From Planctomycetaceae bacterium (GTDB lineage: Bacteria; Planctomycetota; Planctomycetia; Pirellulales; Pirellulaceae), in contig JAIYDN010000038.1 in assembly GCA_027487485.1 (NCBI GenBank), positions 1 to 64,000 on the forward strand: 64,000 bases of DNA, in the 5' to 3' direction. The position numbers and the translations under genes are program-made. Shown piece after piece: positions 18,608 to 27,468 of the stretch (positions are counted from its first letter, which is position 1; each line of letters begins with the position of its first letter). The notes below the pieces were generated by a model, which was given only the letters and a program-made list of their open reading frames with translations, made no database searches and had not been told where the DNA came from.

Positions 18608-20464
18608 ATGCAACGAAGTACACGACAAGTTGTAGAAGATCTTCGCAGCCATGGAAGATTGATTGAAATTGCTGACCCTTTATCGACGCATCTCGAAATT
18701 GCCGAAGTGCAGCGTCGTGTTTACGCCAACCAGGGGCCGGCCATTCTATTTTCTAATCCCATCGGAAGCCCCTTTCCGATGGTCAGCAATCTGTTTGGAT
18801 CTTTGGAGCAGGCACGTTTTCTTTTTAGAAAAAGCATCGATCGCGTCCGACGCGCCATCGAACTGAAGATCGACCCGAATCAGCTGTTCATCCGACCAAT
18901 GCGGTATCTGGGTGCTCCCTGGACAGCATGGACCATGCTTCCCAAACGAGTGCGGACAGGACCGGTTCTCCAGCATGAAACGACGATCGATGGTTTACCG
19001 AAACTGATTTCGTGGCCAGGGGACGGGGGGCCGTTTGTCACTCTACCGCAAGTACTCAGTCAGAGCGACTCTAGCTCGCTTATGCAATGTAACCTGGGAA
19101 TGTATCGAGTTCAGTTAGCCGGAAACGATTACTCGCCCAACCAGCAAATTGGACTTCATTATCAATTGCATCGCGGCATCGGAGTCCATCATCAGAAAGC
19201 TTTAGCCGAAGGAAGACCATTTCGCGTTTGCATAAGCGTTGGTGGTTCGCCCGCGATGACTTTGTCTGCCGTAATGCCTTTACCGGAAGGACTAAGCGAA
19301 CTGACTTTTGCGGGTGCCTTGGCTGGCCATCGCATTCCGATGATTGTTTCGGACCACCACGCGCCGATTTACGCAGACGCTGATTTTGTGATCGTGGGGA
19401 CCGTAGATCCTACGACGACCAAACGCGAAGGGCCTTTCGGAGACCACTTGGGGTACTACGCCAAAGAGCATGATTTCCCCTGGATGAAAGTCGAACGAGT
19501 CCATCATCGAAAAGATGCTATTTGGCCCTTCACCGTCGTGGGCCGTCCACCTCAAGAGGATACGACGTTTGGTGAATTAATTCATGAATTGACCGGACCG
19601 ATTATCCCAACCGTCCTACCAGGGGTTCAAGCAGTCCATGCAGTAGACGCCGCCGGAGTTCATCCGCTGCTATTGGCGATTGGAAGCGAAAGATACGTTC
19701 CGTATCGAAAATCCAACCGCCCGCAGGAACTGTTGACGCAGGCCAGTGGGATATTGGGACAGGGGCAAATGTCATTAGCCAAATACTTGCTGATCGTGAA
19801 CGCAAACGACGACTCTAGCTTGGATATTCACGACATTCCGCGATTCTTTCATCACTTGCTGGAACGTATCGACTGGAACCGCGATTTGCATTTTCACACA
19901 CGAACCACCATGGACACGCTCGATTACTCGGGGGATGGCCTGAATCAGGGCTCCAAAGTGGTGATGGCTGCAAGTGGTGACAAACGCCGACGCTTGGTTT
20001 CCGAATTGGTGAGCGACTTCTTTATTCCGAAAGGATTTTCGGGGCCGCAATGGTGCCTTCCCGGAATCCTGGCTATTCAAGGCGATTCGACTCCCAACGG
20101 GACACTCGATTACTTTGCGACGGAAATGACAAACTTCGCTCAATCCCAAAGCAAGCGGCTCGAGGAAGATCTGCGTTGGCAAGGCTTGAGGCTGATCGTT
20201 CTAGTGGATGACTCGGAGTTTGCGAGTCGTACGCTCAACAATTTCCTGTGGACCACGTTCACTCGAAGCAATCCCGCGTCCGATATCGATGGTGTCGGGA
20301 GCTTCACAGTCCAAAAGCATTGGGGATGCACTGGCCCGCTCATCATCGATGCAAGATGCAAGCCGCATCATGCACCCCCATTGATCGAAGACAAACAGGT
20401 GACTGCGAAGATCGATGCGATGGCGGTTCGCGGCGGTGCGATTGCAAAATTTTTGCAACGTTAG
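18608..20464 (+). CDS. UbiD-family decarboxylase
   Basis: A 618-residue member of the UbiD family, enzymes that use prenylated FMN to decarboxylate unsaturated or aromatic acids. The family core is visible in PMIVSDHHAPIYADADFVIV, then TKREGPFGDHLGYY with the conserved Glu-Gly-Pro-Phe-Gly-Asp-His run, then KDAIWPFTVVGRPPQED. The N-terminal RQVVEDLRSHGRLIEI and the segment AILFSNPIGSPFPMVSNLFG also fit. It is longer than Escherichia coli UbiD (about 500). The likely role is quinone synthesis, perhaps the menaquinone futalosine route used by many planctomycetes, but substrate specificity cannot be read from sequence. No UbiX is present nearby. It is divergent from serC, with 165 bases between them. 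Confidence 0.88.
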   Translation: MQRSTRQVVEDLRSHGRLIEIADPLSTHLEIAEVQRRVYANQGPAILFSNPIGSPFPMVSNLFGSLEQARFLFRKSIDRVRRAIELKIDPNQLFIRPMRYLGAPWTAWTMLPKRVRTGPVLQHETTIDGLPKLISWPGDGGPFVTLPQVLSQSDSSSLMQCNLGMYRVQLAGNDYSPNQQIGLHYQLHRGIGVHHQKALAEGRPFRVCISVGGSPAMTLSAVMPLPEGLSELTFAGALAGHRIPMIVSDHHAPIYADADFVIVGTVDPTTTKREGPFGDHLGYYAKEHDFPWMKVERVHHRKDAIWPFTVVGRPPQEDTTFGELIHELTGPIIPTVLPGVQAVHAVDAAGVHPLLLAIGSERYVPYRKSNRPQELLTQASGILGQGQMSLAKYLLIVNANDDSSLDIHDIPRFFHHLLERIDWNRDLHFHTRTTMDTLDYSGDGLNQGSKVVMAASGDKRRRLVSELVSDFFIPKGFSGPQWCLPGILAIQGDSTPNGTLDYFATEMTNFAQSQSKRLEEDLRWQGLRLIVLVDDSEFASRTLNNFLWTTFTRSNPASDIDGVGSFTVQKHWGCTGPLIIDARCKPHHAPPLIEDKQVTAKIDAMAVRGGAIAKFLQR

Positions 20465-20507
20465 AATGCGGAACCGTCTTCCCTGTCCATTCTCCCAATG
20501 AGATGGC

Positions 20508-21137
20508 TTACTCTTGTTTGCACCAGTTTGCCAACAAGTGCAAACCTTCCTTCTGACTCTTTTCAGGGTGAAATTGAGTTGCCATGATGTTGTTTCGCTT
20601 GACCCCTGCACAAAACAAGTCGCCGTATTCCGTCTGAAGCCATACGTCGGATGGATTCTGAGGCACCACGTAATAGCTGTGAACGAAGTAGACATAGGGA
20701 CGATCCGTTAATCCGTCGAACATAGGGTCCGATGGGATCGTGCTGCATATTTGATTCCAGCCCATATGAGGAATCTTCATAGGCGATTTTCCAACGGGTT
20801 GTTCGAAACGCAGTACCTTTCCGCTCAGGATCCCAAGCCCCTCGTGCTGCCCACCCTCTGAACTGGAGTCCATCAGCAACTGCATTCCCAAGCAGATTCC
20901 TAAGAAAGGCTTTCCCGATCCCGCCCAATCCTTGATGAAGCTAACCAAGTCGCGGCGGTTCAGCTCGTTCATGGCATCCCCAAACGCACCCACACCTGGT
21001 AAAATCAAGTGAGTGTTTTTCGCAAGTTCGGTCGGATTCGAACTAATAGTGGCAATGTTACCGGTGCGTTCGATTCCCTTTTGGACGCTACGAAGATTTC
21101 CCATCTGGTAGTCAACAATTCCCACACTTACGGTCAT
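20508..21137 (-). CDS. hisH: Imidazole glycerol phosphate synthase, glutamine amidotransferase subunit
   Basis: A 209-residue class I glutaminase that supplies ammonia to HisF in histidine synthesis. The start is the ATG at 21137 (MTVSVGIVDYQMGNLRSV); the upstream 46 codons of open frame look non-coding. Signatures: LILPGVGAFGDAM, the nucleophile in LGICLGMQLLMDSS, YFVHSYYV, and the His-Glu pair in TQFHPEKSQKEG. The stop faces that of the UbiD gene 43 bases away. HisF and the other histidine genes are not in the window, so the gene is not in a his operon here. Confidence 0.96.
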   Translation of the reverse strand: MTVSVGIVDYQMGNLRSVQKGIERTGNIATISSNPTELAKNTHLILPGVGAFGDAMNELNRRDLVSFIKDWAGSGKPFLGICLGMQLLMDSSSEGGQHEGLGILSGKVLRFEQPVGKSPMKIPHMGWNQICSTIPSDPMFDGLTDRPYVYFVHSYYVVPQNPSDVWLQTEYGDLFCAGVKRNNIMATQFHPEKSQKEGLHLLANWCKQE

Positions 21138-21650
21138 TCGCTGGATCTTTCCGAGATACATTTGTCGCGTTTTGAAAAAACTGTCTCTGTTTGGACACTC
21201 CATGGCTGCCCAAGTGACAGTGAATTTTACTAGTCCTTGCCAAAAGACTGGTCGGTTCGCACAAAGTTTAGCCACTTGCGAGCCTTTTGGATGTCCAAAT
21301 TGTCCTTGTACTACGTACCAAACGTTTAGAAATGTTGATTTTTAGGAATTGGTAAGCTTGGAGCCACGAAATTTGAAAAATTTTTGGCCCAAGACTTGCG
21401 TCTGTTGAACTAATAGTTGCTCAACGACGTCAAAAGACAGTTATGTCGAAAGATAGATACAGAGTGACCGAACGAGTCAAACGCTGAGGCGATAGAACAG
21501 TTGTCAACGTGGCACACTGCTCAGACAAGGCCAAGCGAGAGACAAGGCAAGCTCAATGATTGAGCTTCGTACCCTATCGCAGAGAGACTTGGAGCGGTTG
21601 GTAGCCGCAAGGATTAACAGGTTCGACTCAGCAGCAGGGAGCAAGGCATT
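21138..21650. other. Divergent intergenic region, long leader of the sigma factor gene
   Basis: About 510 bases between the hisH start and the sigma factor start. It must hold both promoters, but I cannot place -35 and -10 boxes with confidence. The sequence just before the sigma factor ATG contains AGCAGGGAGCAAGGC, whose GGAG could serve as ribosome binding site about 12 bases upstream. I see no repeat or RNA gene. Confidence 0.4.
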
Positions 21651-23315
21651 ATGAATACAGATTACCGAATATCGCTCATCAAAGAACTTCGAGACCAACA
21701 AGTACGGTTCGCTCCGCGCGGCAAACGCTATGAGCAAGCAAACCGGGCCGAAAGTCTTTTGTCGGAATTGGATCCTACCAAAAACTACCCCTACGATTAT
21801 CTATTCTTCCGAGTTACGGACGTTCGTCCTGATGCAACCGGTTACCGTTTGATCAAGGGGGATGATGCCGTCCATGACTTAAGACTTTTTGTGGAAGACA
21901 TTACCGATTCGATGAATTTGCGGGTCGAAGAGGCCAGCGAACCGGTTCATACAGTCGAAGACCTAAGCAAGATGTTCAACGTTTCCACGAAGACTATTTC
22001 GCGCTGGCGAGATCAAGGCTTGGTTTCGCGCCGGTTCCTTTCGGATGGCCGAAAACGGGTCGGTTTCCTGCATTCGTCGGTCGACCGATTTGTCTCTCAA
22101 AACAAAAAGCGAGTACAACGCGGCGAACGATTTTCACAGATTACCGACGTAGAAAAAGATGACATCATCGACCGCGCTCGCCGAATCGCTGCAACCGGAG
22201 CAAATCTTTCAGAAGTGGCTCGAACTGTCGGATCGGAAGTAAACCGAAGCACGGAAACCATTCGCTACACGATCAAAAATTTTGATCGGCAGTACCCTAA
22301 GATGGCCGTGTTCCCAGATCAACGCGAACTGCTATCTCAGGAGGACCGCCGCGCCATGTACCAACAACATCACCGTGGCGTGTCTACGGTCATCCTGGCA
22401 AAGAGATATGGTCGTACTCGAACCAGCATCGTCCGATTGCTGAACGAAGAACGAGCAGCGAGGGTCATGGAACTGGTCCTTGACTACATCCCGAACGTTG
22501 AATTCGAGGATGAGTCGCTGACAGAACAAATTTTGGGCGAAATGCCGGTCCCGTCGGAAGCCCCCAGAAAAGTCCGAGCCCCCAGCGGTTTGCCCACTTA
22601 CCTCGCTTCGTTGTACGACGTGCCATTGCTAAACCGAGAACAGGAATATCATCTTTTCCGAAAAATGAATTTTCTAAAGCATACCGCTTCGAAACTTCGT
22701 TCAGAATTGGACGTCAAGGCTCCGTTGATCGCACTGATGGATCGAATTGAGAACCTCTACGAGCAATCGGTGGCAGTCAAAAACAAGATTGTTCAATCCA
22801 ACTTGAGGCTGGTCGTGTCCATTGCTAAAAAACACGTCGACCCATCTGATGACTTCTTCGGGTTGATCAGTGACGGTAACATGTCCCTGATCCGAGCCTG
22901 CGAGAAATTTGACTACTCCCGTGGAAATAAGTTTAGCACCTATGCTTCATGGGCGATCATGAAGAACTTCGCCCGTACCATTCCGGATGAATTTCGACAT
23001 AGGGATCGCTTCCGAACTAGCTCCGAAGAAGTCTTCACAGCACATCAAGATCAACGTGCCGACAATTTCACGGCCGAAATCGATCAAGCGTCCCGAACAG
23101 CTCAGATTCAAAAGATCCTGCATACGTTGGACCAACGTGAGCAACAGATCATTGTGCGCCGATTCGGTCTGGATCATCGATTCGAACCTTTGACTTTGAA
23201 AGAGGTCGGAGAAGAACTTGGGGTGACCAAAGAACGTATCCGCCAGTTGGAAACTAGGGCGCTAGACAAGTTACGGCTTGCCGCAGCGAAAGCACACATT
23301 GACATCCCCGAATAA
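21651..23315 (+). CDS. RNA polymerase sigma-70 family factor with N-terminal helix-turn-helix array
   Basis: A 554-residue sigma factor. The C-terminal half is a sigma-70: region 1.2-like LPTYLASLYDVPLLNREQEY, region 2 with NLRLVVSIAKKHV, GLISDGNMSLIRACEKFDY and FSTYASWAIMKNFAR, and region 4 with LTLKEVGEELGVTKERIRQL. Between regions 2 and 4 there is only about 60 residues of charged linker, and I see no sigma region 3. The N-terminal half holds a MerR-like helix-turn-helix (residues about 100-150, VEDLSKMFNVSTKTISRWRD) and two further candidate HTH segments (about 190-225 and 245-285). Similar factors are typical of planctomycetes. Its regulon is unknown; whether it is the primary factor cannot be judged here. 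A strong hairpin follows the stop. Confidence 0.9.
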   Translation: MNTDYRISLIKELRDQQVRFAPRGKRYEQANRAESLLSELDPTKNYPYDYLFFRVTDVRPDATGYRLIKGDDAVHDLRLFVEDITDSMNLRVEEASEPVHTVEDLSKMFNVSTKTISRWRDQGLVSRRFLSDGRKRVGFLHSSVDRFVSQNKKRVQRGERFSQITDVEKDDIIDRARRIAATGANLSEVARTVGSEVNRSTETIRYTIKNFDRQYPKMAVFPDQRELLSQEDRRAMYQQHHRGVSTVILAKRYGRTRTSIVRLLNEERAARVMELVLDYIPNVEFEDESLTEQILGEMPVPSEAPRKVRAPSGLPTYLASLYDVPLLNREQEYHLFRKMNFLKHTASKLRSELDVKAPLIALMDRIENLYEQSVAVKNKIVQSNLRLVVSIAKKHVDPSDDFFGLISDGNMSLIRACEKFDYSRGNKFSTYASWAIMKNFARTIPDEFRHRDRFRTSSEEVFTAHQDQRADNFTAEIDQASRTAQIQKILHTLDQREQQIIVRRFGLDHRFEPLTLKEVGEELGVTKERIRQLETRALDKLRLAAAKAHIDIPE

Positions 23316-23368
23316 CGCACCTTCGGCGAAGCCGTTCTAGGTTGTGCTACAACTGACGTTTTTGCATA

Positions 23369-23400
23369 GCCGGAAGCGCTGCGTTCAAAACGCTTCCGGC
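23369..23400 (+). terminator. Perfect ten-base-pair hairpin after the sigma factor gene
   Basis: GCCGGAAGCG, a 12-base loop and CGCTTCCGGC form a perfect stem 53 bases past the stop. No T run follows on either strand, so it may be a factor-dependent terminator or an mRNA-stabilising hairpin. It lies between the two convergent genes and could serve either. Confidence 0.5.
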
Positions 23401-23505
23401 AGTTGCCTAAGTTTCGGGTGATCGATCTTGGGCACTGACGCGTTATGGCTCGAGCGCGTGATGGCCCCCGACGCAGGTTGCCACTCAACTAGCCCTTCCA
23501 GGGTG

Positions 23506-25602
23506 CTACTCGGATTTTGGTCTTGGGACTCGCGATCCCTTTCCACCGCCGCTTTTGCTGGTCCGTTTCCGCTGCTTACCCCCTACCATCCGTTCATCTG
23601 GGACATCATCCTCAATCGACTCCCCAACTCGATCTCGCATTCGCAGAATCTTATCACGGAGGGCGGCGGCTCTCTCAAACTCCAGCCCCTCAGCAGCTGC
23701 CAACATTTCTTCCTCGAGGGATTTGAGATATTCCGGTGTGACCTTCTCAGACTTGCCGTCTCGGCGGACTACATCTCTTGCACGCTTTCGATTCTCGGCG
23801 GCTTGGTGGATGCTCGCGGTTACTGATTTACGCACCGTCTCGGGCGTGATTCCATGTTCAAGATTGTAGGCCTCCTGAATTTTCCGTCGTCGGTGAGTCT
23901 CTTCAATGGCGGTCTGCATGGAGTTGGTAATCTTGTCAGCATACAAGATAACTTTGGAGTTGGAATTTCGGGCGGCGCGTCCAATCGTTTGAATTAACGA
24001 GGTTTCGCTTCTTAAGAAACCCTCTTTATCCGCATCGAGGATTGCAACCAGGGAAACTTCGGGTAAGTCTAGTCCTTCGCGAAGCAGGTTAACACCGACC
24101 AATACGTCGCAGCGGCCTTCACGTAATTCTCGCAGCAGGTCTACACGTTCGAAGGCATCGAGTTCACTGTGAAGCCAGCGGCACTTCAGATCATTCTCGG
24201 TGAAAAAATTGGCTAAATCCTCGGCCAAGCGTTTTGTTAACGCGGTGACAAGAGTTCTGTCGCCCATGGCAATACGCTGTCGGATTTCATTCAGGAGATG
24301 CATCACTTGGCCTCGAGCTGGAATCACTTCAACGACAGGATCAAGCAGGCCTGTCGGACGAATGATTTGTTCGACGACTTCTCCTTCGGTCTTTTCCATC
24401 TCGTAATGATTCGGAGTTGCCGAAACAAAGATCACTTGATTGATTTTTTGCTCCCATTCTTCGAACTTCAACGGACGATTGTCCAATGCACATGGCAACC
24501 GAAATCCGTGATCAACCAAAGTTGTCTTTCGGCTTCGGTCGCCCGCGTACATGGCGCGAACTTGGGGAATAGTTACGTGAGATTCATCCACCAATAAAAG
24601 AAAGTCTTTGTCGAAGAAATCGTAAAGAGTGTCAGGTGCGGAGCCGGGTTCTTTTCCAGATAAGGGACGCGAGTAGTTTTCGATACCGGGGCAGTGCCCA
24701 ACTTGCTGAAGCATTTCAAGATCAAAACGAGTTCTCGCGCTGAGACGTTGCGCTTCAAGCAGTTTTCCTTCGCTCTTGAACTTCTCGAGTTGCGATTCTA
24801 GTTCTTGTTTGATGACTTTGACGGCCTTACCAATCTTGTCCTCGGACGTCACAAAGTGCTTGGCGGGATAAATGTAGACCTCATTGAGTCTCGATACGAC
24901 TTCGCCGCTAACGGGATTGATGATTGAGATCTGTTCGATTTCGTCGCCCCACGACTCGATTCGGTACGCAAACTCTTCGTAGGATGGCCATAGTTCCATG
25001 GTGTCGCCACGTATGCGGAATTTAGATCTTTCGAAAGCGATGTCATTGCGTTCATATTGAATGTCGATCAATCGCAAAATCATATCCTCGCGGTTCACTG
25101 TTTCGCCAACACGAATGGGAACCACCATTCGTTTGTATTCTTCTGGCGAACCTAACCCGTAAATGCAAGAAACGCTTGCGACGATAATGCAATCCGGGCG
25201 GCTTACAAGAGAACTGGTTGACGCCAAACGCAGCCGGTCAATCTCCTCGTTGATCGACGCGTCCTTCTCGATATAGATGTCCCGCTGAGGAATGTAGGCT
25301 TCGGGTTGGTAATAGTCGTAATAGCTTACGAAGTAATGAACTGCGTTTCTGGGAAAGAACTCCTTGAACTCGGCGTAAAGCTGTGCAGCCAATGTTTTGT
25401 TGTGGCTTAAAATCAACGTTGGCTTCTGGACCGCTTGGATGACGTTTGCCATGGTAAACGTCTTACCAGATCCTGTGACACCCATCAGAACTTGATGCTT
25501 CTTGCCGCTTCGCAATCCTCGCACCAATTCCGTAATTGCTTGAGGTTGGTCCCCAGCCGGCTTAAATGGGCTGTCCAAATCAAAGGCTAGAATCCGGTCC
25601 AT
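23506..25602 (-). CDS. uvrB: UvrABC excision nuclease subunit B
   Basis: The damage-verification helicase of nucleotide excision repair, 698 residues from the ATG at 25602 (a TTG five codons upstream is also possible). Walker A is [16 protein letters not shown], the beta hairpin that is inserted at the lesion is seen around [16 protein letters not shown], and the helicase motifs include [40 protein letters not shown] and [14 protein letters not shown]. The C-terminal UVR motif ([20 protein letters not shown]) binds UvrC. A basic tail follows (residues about 675-698). It is a single gene, convergent with the sigma factor; uvrA and uvrC are not in the window. Confidence 0.98.
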   Translation of the reverse strand: MDRILAFDLDSPFKPAGDQPQAITELVRGLRSGKKHQVLMGVTGSGKTFTMANVIQAVQKPTLILSHNKTLAAQLYAEFKEFFPRNAVHYFVSYYDYYQPEAYIPQRDIYIEKDASINEEIDRLRLASTSSLVSRPDCIIVASVSCIYGLGSPEEYKRMVVPIRVGETVNREDMILRLIDIQYERNDIAFERSKFRIRGDTMELWPSYEEFAYRIESWGDEIEQISIINPVSGEVVSRLNEVYIYPAKHFVTSEDKIGKAVKVIKQELESQLEKFKSEGKLLEAQRLSARTRFDLEMLQQVGHCPGIENYSRPLSGKEPGSAPDTLYDFFDKDFLLLVDESHVTIPQVRAMYAGDRSRKTTLVDHGFRLPCALDNRPLKFEEWEQKINQVIFVSATPNHYEMEKTEGEVVEQIIRPTGLLDPVVEVIPARGQVMHLLNEIRQRIAMGDRTLVTALTKRLAEDLANFFTENDLKCRWLHSELDAFERVDLLRELREGRCDVLVGVNLLREGLDLPEVSLVAILDADKEGFLRSETSLIQTIGRAARNSNSKVILYADKITNSMQTAIEETHRRRKIQEAYNLEHGITPETVRKSVTASIHQAAENRKRARDVVRRDGKSEKVTPEYLKSLEEEMLAAAEGLEFERAAALRDKILRMRDRVGESIEDDVPDERMVGGKQRKRTSKSGGGKGSRVPRPKSE

Positions 25603-25819
25603 ATTTGTTGATGTCAATTGCTATCTTGATGTTCCTTCACGAGCCCCATCGGGCAAGTCCTCGTTTCCATTATACCGTATGCTCAAGATGGGCGACTTAC
25701 CATCTTCAGCTCTTTGGGGGACACAGCTTTTAGTTTTTGGGGTAGTTGCGAGTTGAATTTGAATTCCTTATTCTTTATTTCTGAACCACGAATCGGACCT
25801 TTCGATGGAGTGAATCCCA

Positions 25820-26908
25820 ATGAGATTGTCGCGAGCGGAGATATTCGATCCAGCAGAGATCGTTGCAGTGCATGTTATGGCGAGGACGGTCAGACGATGT
25901 TACCTGCTTGGAGATGATCCCGTTTCTGGAAAAAACTTCGATCACAGAAAGGGTTGGATTGAAGACAAGCTTCGGAAACTAGCTTTCCAGTTTGGCATTG
26001 ATTTGCTAGCCTTTTCGTGTCTTTCCAATCATTTCCATTTGGTGCTACGCTCTAGGCCTGACGTCGTCCAAGCTTGGGACGATACCGAAGTGGCTCGTCG
26101 ATGGTGGACGCTCTGTCCGAAACGAAAAGTTCAGAGAGAGTTGGATGGGGAACTGGTTTGGATTCCAGCCGAACCCAACGAATTTGACCTCAATTTGATT
26201 CGAAATGACCCTGTGAAACTGGCCAGTATTCGCAGGCGATTGAGCGACATATCGTGGTGGATGCGTTTGCTTTGCCAGTATATTGCTTTACGGGCCAATG
26301 GTGAAGAAGGTGAGGGGCTCGGCAGGTTCTGGCAAAGTAGATTCAAAGCAGTCCGGATTCTGGACGAGGAAGCACTTTTGGCGTGCGCGGCATACGTTGA
26401 TTTGAATCCAATTCGAGCTGCGTTGGCCGAGACGCTGGAGACCAGCGATTTTACATCGGTACAACGACGTATGGCATCCTTTGCAGAAAATGTAAAGGAG
26501 ATTGCGAATATGGAAAAGGTAGGAGCAGCTTCAGAATCACGGGATAGTCGCCCTCGCACCGATGAATTCTTGAGTCCGGTTGAGATCGATGAGCGAAACG
26601 ACCCGATAGGTTCTCGTCCCAGTCGAAACCACAAGCGTTGCAGCGACAAAGGATTCCTGGCAATGGCCGAAGCAGATTATCTCTCGATTCTCGATTGGTT
26701 GGCTCGAAATATCGTAGCTGGAAAACGAGGCTCGACCCCTGAAGAAACACCCTTGATATTCGATCGGCTTGGAATCGACAGTGTGGCATGGTCGCTGATG
26801 GTGAAGAATTTTGGTCGATTCTTTCAGAATGCAGCGGGGAAACCAGCCAGTATCGCTCAGGCTCGCAGTCTCAAGACGTATCGCAAATTCTACTGTAGCC
26901 GGGTGTAG
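25820..26908 (+). CDS. REP-associated (RAYT-like) tyrosine transposase
   Basis: A 362-residue single-strand DNA transposase of the Y1_Tnp/IS200-like superfamily. The HUH motif is SNHFHLVLR near residue 70. GRFWQSRFKAVRILDEEAL and AAYVDLNPIRAAL are the standard C-terminal signatures of the domain, and a tyrosine near residue 154 in LLCQYIALRAN is a candidate catalytic residue. About 150 further residues form a planctomycete-specific extension ending in an IFDRLG... and FGRFFQNAAGK segment. The frame is intact. Twenty-odd bases downstream a pair of 196-bp direct repeats begins, a possible substrate array. It shares the domain with the partial gene at the left end of the window. Confidence 0.9.
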   Translation: MRLSRAEIFDPAEIVAVHVMARTVRRCYLLGDDPVSGKNFDHRKGWIEDKLRKLAFQFGIDLLAFSCLSNHFHLVLRSRPDVVQAWDDTEVARRWWTLCPKRKVQRELDGELVWIPAEPNEFDLNLIRNDPVKLASIRRRLSDISWWMRLLCQYIALRANGEEGEGLGRFWQSRFKAVRILDEEALLACAAYVDLNPIRAALAETLETSDFTSVQRRMASFAENVKEIANMEKVGAASESRDSRPRTDEFLSPVEIDERNDPIGSRPSRNHKRCSDKGFLAMAEADYLSILDWLARNIVAGKRGSTPEETPLIFDRLGIDSVAWSLMVKNFGRFFQNAAGKPASIAQARSLKTYRKFYCSRV

Positions 26909-26931
26909 CTGGCGCTCTAATTCTTCGCAGC

Positions 26932-27394
26932 TTTTGGAACCAAAAGAGCCTATTGGCTGATGGTTTTGGTCTGCGCATTCTTTTAGCTTTTAGGCTGGTA
27001 TGCCGAGTCAATGAGGTTGCAAGCTAAAAAAGCTGATGGCGACCGAAGTGCGAGACCAGCTTACTTGGATACCAACCGAATGAGGTTAAAGAATGTTCCT
27101 CTAAAATGCAGTGTCCCCATGTTGCCTTTTTGGAACCAAGAGAGCCTATTGGCTGATGGTTTTAGTCTGCGCATTCTTTTAGCTTGTAGGCTGGTATGCC
27201 GAGTCAATGAGGTTGCTAGCTAAAAAAGCTGATGGCGACCGAAGTGCGAGACCAGCTTGCTTGGATACCAACCGAATGAGGTTAAAGAATGTTCCTCCAA
27301 AAATGCTGTGTCCCTATGTTGCAGAATGAGGTTAAAGAATGTTCCTCGAAAGTGCTGTGTCCCCATGTTGGAACGGTGTCCCCATGTTGGAACG
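26932..27394 (+). repeat. 196-base direct duplication plus partial third copy
   Basis: Copy 1 (26932-27125) and copy 2 (27128-27322) are about 95 percent identical at a 196-base period, each running from TTTTGGAACCAA to a TGTCCC-ATGTTGC end. A third partial copy (GAATGAGGTTAAAGAATGTT and onward, 27324-27372) and a last fragment (GTGTCCCCATGTTGGAACG) follow. Each unit contains AGCTAAAAAAGCT and GGCTGATGG motifs that can fold. The whole stretch between the transposase and tssM is non-coding. Confidence 0.9.
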
Positions 27395-27468
27395 CTGGAG
27401 CGAGATGGTTGTTCTTGAATGCAAGTCAGTTGATGCTGAGTTGTGATCAAAAACAGGTCACTAAGCTG

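Noticed and set aside
26932-27394. Possible CRISPR-like array
   Set aside because: Only two long units without unique spacers, so this is a tandem duplication.
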